DNA of 64,000 bases from Symmetrospora coprosmae. Taxonomy: Eukaryota; Basidiomycota; Cystobasidiomycetes; Symmetrosporaceae. The stretch lies in the NCBI GenBank assembly GCA_008802785.1, contig VUYT01000008.1, positions 248,001 through 312,000 of the forward strand, given 5' to 3'. The notes beneath the pieces were generated by a model, which saw only the letters and a program-made list of their open reading frames with translations, searched no databases and had not been told where the DNA came from. Position numbers and translations under genes: made by a program. Below, one piece after another: positions 58,753 through 64,000 of this stretch (position 1 is the first letter of the stretch; each line of letters opens with the position of its first letter).

Positions 58753-60427
58753 ACCCCCGCTTCTCTACCTGAAACTGCGAAGGAACAGGAAAGAGGCGAG
58801 AGACCGGGCTGCGAACGCTTTCTTGAATTCGCAGAAGAGCAGTCCCAACAGCTCTTGGCATTCACACCCATCAATAGCGACATCGTCGAGTTTGGGCTCG
58901 AGCGTCGGGAAGGCGCCCGGATGATGCCCTTCTGCTCTTGCGTCCTTGCGCGTAACTGACACAGCGTCATTCGCATACAGACGAGCAGCGTCGCATATCA
59001 CTTCCTCACAGTCACGCTCCCCATCCCCATCCTCATCCTCATTGTCATGATGGCACTTTATGGCCCGCACAGCTAGGCAGCTTTCAAGGCTGCGGTACTC
59101 GCCGAAGTCGAGCCAACGGAGATGGACAAGTATGTCCGCTTCACCCGGTGGTTCTTGCAGGCCTACCGGCCCAGCGGGACGTTGACGTAAGCAGCTTCGC
59201 TCCCTTCGCTATGCTACATATGCTACTCTCACTGACGCTGACTGTTCCACCTCAGCATGAAGCTGTCGGAGGTGGACACGGCGTACCGGACCACCACTGC
59301 TTTCGCGGTCAGCGGCAGCGACCTCCCCGTGCACATGGGACATGGGCTTTTCGCAGGCGCATGCAAGCGCGGACTGCGCGAGATGCTGGCTTCCGGCGAC
59401 ACCCCAGGCTGGGCGTCCGGAGACCTAGACAACCTCAATAGCAACGATCCTCGGTACGCTATCGCGCCAGTCGCCGTCGACTTGGATGGTACGCTGCTCA
59501 ACTACGAAGCCGAACGAGCGTACCTCCTCATCACCAGCCCAGACTCACTGATCACCGCCGGAAAGGGCGAGGGGCATACTGGTCGTATCCAGAAACTGCT
59601 GGAGTTTGGACCAATGATGGGCAGAGTGAGTTCTTGCTCCTATGCTTTGCCGTACGACTCTCATGAAAGCTAGTTCTACTCTTGCGACCCGCAGAAGATC
59701 GACCAGGTGCTCAATCGCCAGAGTGGGGAGCCCGAGGGCACCGGTCTGATGTCGTTCAAGCTCGTGCGTATAATTCAGCGAAGATGCTCTCTCGTCAGCT
59801 ACGACATCTCGCTGACTTGACAGCGCCTGGCGAACCTTCGATTTTCACCAGCTCACCATGTTCGAGGACACCCTCGACAACTCACGGGCCAGAATCGTCG
59901 ACGTCACTACGGCAACCACGCAAGTTGACATCACCATGGACCAGTTGCTGGAGGTCCACGCCGCTGCCGAGGAGGAAGCCTGGGTTGCCGACCTGCGCGA
60001 CCTCGCGATGCCCAGGGAGTTCAAGGACATACTCCTACGCGGCTTCCACGAGGAAGCTGGCGACATGGAGGATGCTCTCCCCGTGTGCCCGGACATCGGC
60101 ATGTTGCCCTGGCGAGTGCGAGCCATATGCTCGTTTCCCATATGCTCGTTTCTCGCAGAATCGCACTGCCGCGGTCGCGCTGCCGCCTGCGGGACACAAC
60201 GCTGTCATGGCTTTGAATACCATCTATACTTACACGAGTATCGACGGTTCGTCATCGAGCACAAGATTGCTTGCAATACTACTACAATATCTGAGCGGCG
60301 AAGCAAGGCAACTGCTGAGGATAATCAAAAGCCACATGCTCGAGTGGACGCGGTGGCTGGAGAGGTTCGGGTCTACAAGCACCGAATAGAGCAGGAGAGT
60401 GATAGAAGCATGACATTACAGGCATGA
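58753..60427 (+). CDS. unresolved multi-exon locus, function unknown
   Basis: Several open blocks follow the TATA box, but I could not join them into one model. The coordinates mark the region, not a coding sequence. The best blocks are 59256-59625 (residues MKLSEVDTAYRTTTAFAVSG and on, ending GPMMGR before a GTGAGT donor), 59695-59763 (KIDQVLNRQSGEPEGTG) and about 59829-60420 (WRTFDFHQLTMFEDTLDN, then an acidic helical stretch). Upstream frames contain a possible membrane helix (LTVTLPIPILILIVMMALYG) but also stops. It may be a real gene with unusual splicing, or a decaying one. A DLDGTLL sequence resembles a haloacid dehalogenase motif but lacks partner motifs. Confidence 0.3.
60124..60153 (+). 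repeat. 15-base tandem duplication
   Basis: CATATGCTCGTTTCC is followed at once by a near-identical copy ending in CT, inside the unresolved locus. It suggests a recent slippage event. Confidence 0.7.
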
Positions 60428-60560
60428 TGAGCAGACACCCGATACTAACCGACAATTTGTCCCAACATTCCTTTTTCAGTCTTCTTTTCGTGACGGAAGA
60501 GCTCTACTTAAAATGCGGTGGGAGAAGAAAAGGGAATATGCAGACAGAAGGAAACGTCGC

Positions 60561-63500
60561 TTAGGCCTTGACGGCAGCGACGGGGGCAGACAGCGCAACC
60601 CTCTTGGTGTGGCTTCGGCTCTTGATGGAGCCAGCAACTGGCAGTGGGGAAGGAGCGGACATGAGGTACGAGTCGATGGATGCGGCTGCGCGACGGCCTT
60701 CGTTGATACCCCAGACGACGAGGGACTGGCCTCTCCTGCAATCACCAGCAGCAAAGACGTTTTCGTAGCCAGTGTGGTAGTCGGTGGTGTTTGCCTTGAT
60801 GTTGCTTCGCGGGTCCTGCTCAAGGCCGAGCTGCTTGATGGCAGCGGTCTCGGGGCCGAGGAAACCAAGTGCAAGAAGGCAGAGTCTGCGGAACAACAAT
60901 GGTCAGTTGCATTCCGCCAAGCTGCAATGTCTTAAAGGCAACTCACTGTGCAGGGATGAACTTCTCCGAGCCCTTGACTTGCGCCATCTTCCAGGCACCA
61001 TTGTCGTCCTTGGTCCATTCGACCTTGATGGTGTCGAGACCCTTGAGCGCGCCGTTCTCATCGACAACAAACTTGAGCGTCGAGATGGAGTACTCTCGCG
61101 GGTCGGCACCGAAATGGTGCTCAACCTCAGTGTGGCCGTAGTCCTTGCGGAAGATGCGGGCCTGCATGAAGTGCAACAACCGCGTCAGTGAAGACGAGAC
61201 AATGGCAGCAGGTTTCGGAAAGTACGCACAAACTGCGGCCACGGGTTGTCAGCGGCTCGAGTGCCAGGAGGCGTAGGCAGAAGCTCGAGGTTGGTGACGC
61301 TCTTTGCGCCGTGACGGACACTGGTGCCGATGCAGTCATTTCCGGTGTCGCCACCGCCGATGACGACAACATCCTTGCCCTCGGCCGAGATGAACTTGCC
61401 GTCCTTGAGCTCGCTGTCCATCAACGACTTGGTGTTCTTTGTCAGGAACTCCATGGCGAAGTGGATGCCAGAGGCCTCTCGGCCCGGGATGGCCATGTCT
61501 CGAGGCCAGGTCGCACCCGTCGCGTAGAGGAGCGCGTCGTTGTTTGCCTTGAGATCGACAGCAGAGTAATTGGGGTCGGTGCCGACGTGGGCGTTCGTAA
61601 CCCACTTGATGCCCTCGGCCGCCAAGAGGTCCAGTCTCCTCTTGAGAAGGTTCTTGTCCAACTTCATGTTGGCTGTTTCGACGTGGGATTAGCTTACAGC
61701 CTGAGTTCCACGCTGAATAAAGGTTTCACTTACGAATTCCATACTGGCACAGCCCGCCTACGCGGTCCATTCTGGACCGTGACATACGGGAAGCAAGTCA
61801 GACACCTTGTCTGTGACGAGGTGGTCCTGCAGGACCCGCTTTGGCTGAGTCTTAAAGGGATCACCACTCACCGCTCGTACACGGTGACACTATGCCCGGC
61901 CTTGTTCAGCTGATCAGCAGCCGCTATACCCGCAGGTCCCGAACCGATGATAGCGACCTTCTTGCCGGTGCGGTGAGCAGGAGGACGCGGTACGACCCAT
62001 CCTTCCTCGAAGGCGCGGTCGATGATTGCCGCCTCGATGCTCTTGATGCCGACGGCATCGCTGTTGATGCCGAGAACACAGGCGCTCTCACACGGGGCGG
62101 CTAGGATGGCAAATATGGCAATAAGGCGGCGTTAGTATGCTGGTTGGCGGAAAGCGTACAGTTGATGAGGCTGATTGTCAACTTACGGCAACTGCGGAGG
62201 GATGGCAGGTTATAGATAGGCCAGGGGGCGTCAGCGGGACAGATGGCGACTGCGTCAAACATAGCGATTCAAGGACTTACACTCGACCGGTAATCTCTGG
62301 CAGGTTGTTCGTCGACATGAGCTTCTCATAGGCCTCTTGCCACTGGCCCTTGAAAACGAGGTCGTTCCACTTTGGGATGACATTGGAGATAGGACAGCCA
62401 GTGTCGCTCTGGCAGAACGGTACACCGCAATCCATACAGCGACTTGCTTGGCTCTTCAGCTCGTTCTCTGTGAGCCGGCTCGACAGTTCCTTGAAGTCTT
62501 TGGTCCTTTTGCTCGCGGGGCGATACTTCTCCGACAATCGGGCTTGCTTGAGGAAGCCACGAACTTTGTCTAGAGGAGCCAGAGCGCGCTTCTTCTCGGT
62601 CTCTCCATCGACCATGGAGTCCTCCAGGTCGATGACGGTCGGTTCGGACTTCGCCGGCTTGGCAGCCGGAACCTCTTCGACGCCGTTTGCAGGCTTCTTC
62701 GCCTTGTCCTCCTCCGGTGCGTATCCATCGGAAGAGATGTCGAAGCCGTTGAGTCCGGCTCGAGCCTCCTTGGCGGCCTTACCGGCCTGCTTCTCGAGGA
62801 CCGCCTTGTAGTCGGACGGCATGACTCGGACAAGCTTGGGCAGGTAGTCGGACCAGGCATCGAGGATCTTAGCTGCATGCTCAGATCCTGTGTAGTGCTT
62901 GTGGTTCTCGATGAGGCCCTTGACCGCGGCGATCTCTTCGGCCTCGGTGATCGGGCCGAGCTCGACGGACTCGGTGTTGCACTTGCTCTTGAAGTCGCCA
63001 TCCACGTCGAGGACGTAGGTGATTCCTCCACTCATGCCTGCTGCGAAGTTGCGTCCGGTGCTGCCGAGAATGACAACTCGACCTCCAGTCATGTACTCGC
63101 AACCGTGGTCTCCGACACCTTCGACAACAGCGTAGGCTCCGGAGTTTCGGACGGCGAATCGCTCGGCAGCGATACCCCGGAAGTATGCCTCTCCAGAGGT
63201 CGCACCGTACAGGCAGACGTTGCCGACGATGATGTTCTCCTCCGACTTGAAAGTGGACACCTTGGGCGGGTAGACGATGAGACGGCCTCCAGAGAGACCC
63301 TTTCCGACGTAGTCGTTGGCGTCACCCTCGAGCTCGACGGTGATACCCGGAGCCATGAATGCACCGAGCGACTGTCCAGCAGAACCCCTCATGTTGATGT
63401 GGATCGTGTCCTTGGGCAGACCCGCCTCGCCGTACTTCTTCGAGACCTTGTTGGACAGCGTGGTACCGAGCGCTCGATCGGTGTTGACGACGTCGCACTC

Positions 63501-64000
63501 GATCTTGACTGGCGTACCGTCGGCGATGGCCTTCTCGGACTCGTCGATGAACTTGTTGTCAAGACGGACGTAGAGACGGTGGTCCTGCTGGCGGCTCTTG
63601 AAGGTGGCAGCTCCCGGTCGCATCTTCCATGCGGGCTTGAGGATGGCGCTGAGGTCGAGGTGCTCGGTCTTTGCATTCCTGAGCGAGTCGTCGACCTTGA
63701 GGTGCTCGGCATGGCCAACCATCTCGTTGATAGTCCTGAAGCCAAGCTTGGACATGATGCCTCGAAGCTCCTCGGCGACGTAGTGGAAGAAGTTAATGAC
63801 CTGCTCGGGCTGGCCTCGGAACTTGGCTCGCAGCTCTGGGTCCTGCGTGGCGATTCCGACGGGGCAGGTGTTGAGGTGGCACTTCCTGGAGGTGCGCAAA
63901 CGCGAGAAAATGTTGTATCAGCCGAAATCCACGCTGGTAGACCGCAAAGCTAAAATATCGGACCTCATCATGATGCATCCCATCGCAATCAGGGGTGTTG
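60561..64000 (-). CDS. GLT1: NADH-dependent glutamate synthase (GOGAT), 5'-partial
   Basis: The 3' part of the gene: exons >64000-63964, 63885-62281, 62191-62187, 62100-61872, 61771-61734, 61672-61230, 61161-60947 and 60885-60561. GOGAT makes two glutamates from glutamine and 2-oxoglutarate with NADH. Visible are [20 protein letters not shown] (synthase domain), the GltS beta-helix ([39 protein letters not shown]), and the small-subunit-like part: [16 protein letters not shown] and [13 protein letters not shown] for the two [4Fe-4S] clusters, [17 protein letters not shown] for [15 protein letters not shown] for NADH and the final [24 protein letters not shown] needs a 5-base exon. The N-terminal glutaminase part lies beyond the window. 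Confidence 0.96.
62187..62191 (-). other. GLT1: 5-base micro-exon of glutamate synthase
   Basis: On the minus strand the bases TTGCC lie between an acceptor (cctccgcag) and a donor (gtaagttg). The upstream exon ends in GT and the downstream exon starts CCGCCC, so splicing gives GTT TGC CCC GCC, restoring Val-Cys-Pro-Ala of the conserved iron-sulfur motif. The flanking introns are 89 and 86 bases. Confidence 0.88.

Noticed and set aside
59461-59505. VDLDGTLLNY read as haloacid dehalogenase motif I
   Set aside because: It sits mid-protein, no motif II-IV or cap domain follows, and the surrounding blocks do not resemble the family.
62877-63953. 358-residue plus-strand open frame
   Set aside because: Antisense shadow of the well-conserved glutamate synthase exon; GC-rich codon use keeps it open.

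Overview
This is a dense, intron-rich fungal nuclear segment, most likely from a basidiomycete; gene style and content would fit Ustilaginomycotina, but that placement is an inference. The support is the many short GT-AG introns (about 58-100 bases, usually GTGAGT- or GTAAGT-like donors), eukaryote-only genes (MCM5, SmG, PIG-C, cystinosin, PEX11-like, NADH-GOGAT) and fungal families (Zn2Cys6 factor, DUF3245, fungal AhpD-like, GH5 mannanase). I saw no transposon, virus-like element, rRNA, tRNA or CRISPR array. Most genes had to be assembled by hand from splice sites. Exon lists are given in each entry, and every model presented as whole has a length divisible by three.

Layout. 1-4.7 kb: 3' part of a GT92-like glycosyltransferase, then two tandem copies of a gene family I do not recognise; the first copy is frame-shifted. 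4.9-11.8 kb: a mitochondrial group, with COX15 head-to-head with a BolA (BOL3-like) gene, a tiny seven-exon zinc-ribbon gene and an ADCK/Mcp2-like UbiB kinase. 12-19.7 kb: SmG, a 1738-residue KH-like repeat protein and a small GNAT. 20-26.8 kb: PEX11-like, F-box/LRR-like, an EFM6-type lysine methyltransferase and an orphan coiled-coil protein. 27-33.5 kb: membrane-anchored GH5 mannanase, METTL7-like methyltransferase, nicotinate phosphoribosyltransferase and AhpD-like protein.

33.6-45.9 kb: SGNH/PC-esterase-like type II protein, cystinosin, an orphan membrane protein, a second GT92-like enzyme, a DUF726 membrane hydrolase, DUF3245 protein and PIG-C. 46-58 kb: a 1349-residue Zn2Cys6 regulator with polyQ and charged repeats, MCM5 in 14 exons, and a GAF protein. 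58-64 kb: an unresolved locus and the 3' part of NADH-glutamate synthase.

Two themes stand out. The first is extreme splicing: exons of 5, 7, 11, 11, 14, 14 and 18 bases, the 5-base one falling in the iron-sulfur region of glutamate synthase. The second is a set of genes for secretory-pathway glycans (two GT92-like enzymes, GH5, SGNH, PIG-C). The most novel-looking proteins are the tandem unknown pair, the KH-like protein built from three roughly 190-residue units, and several orphans.
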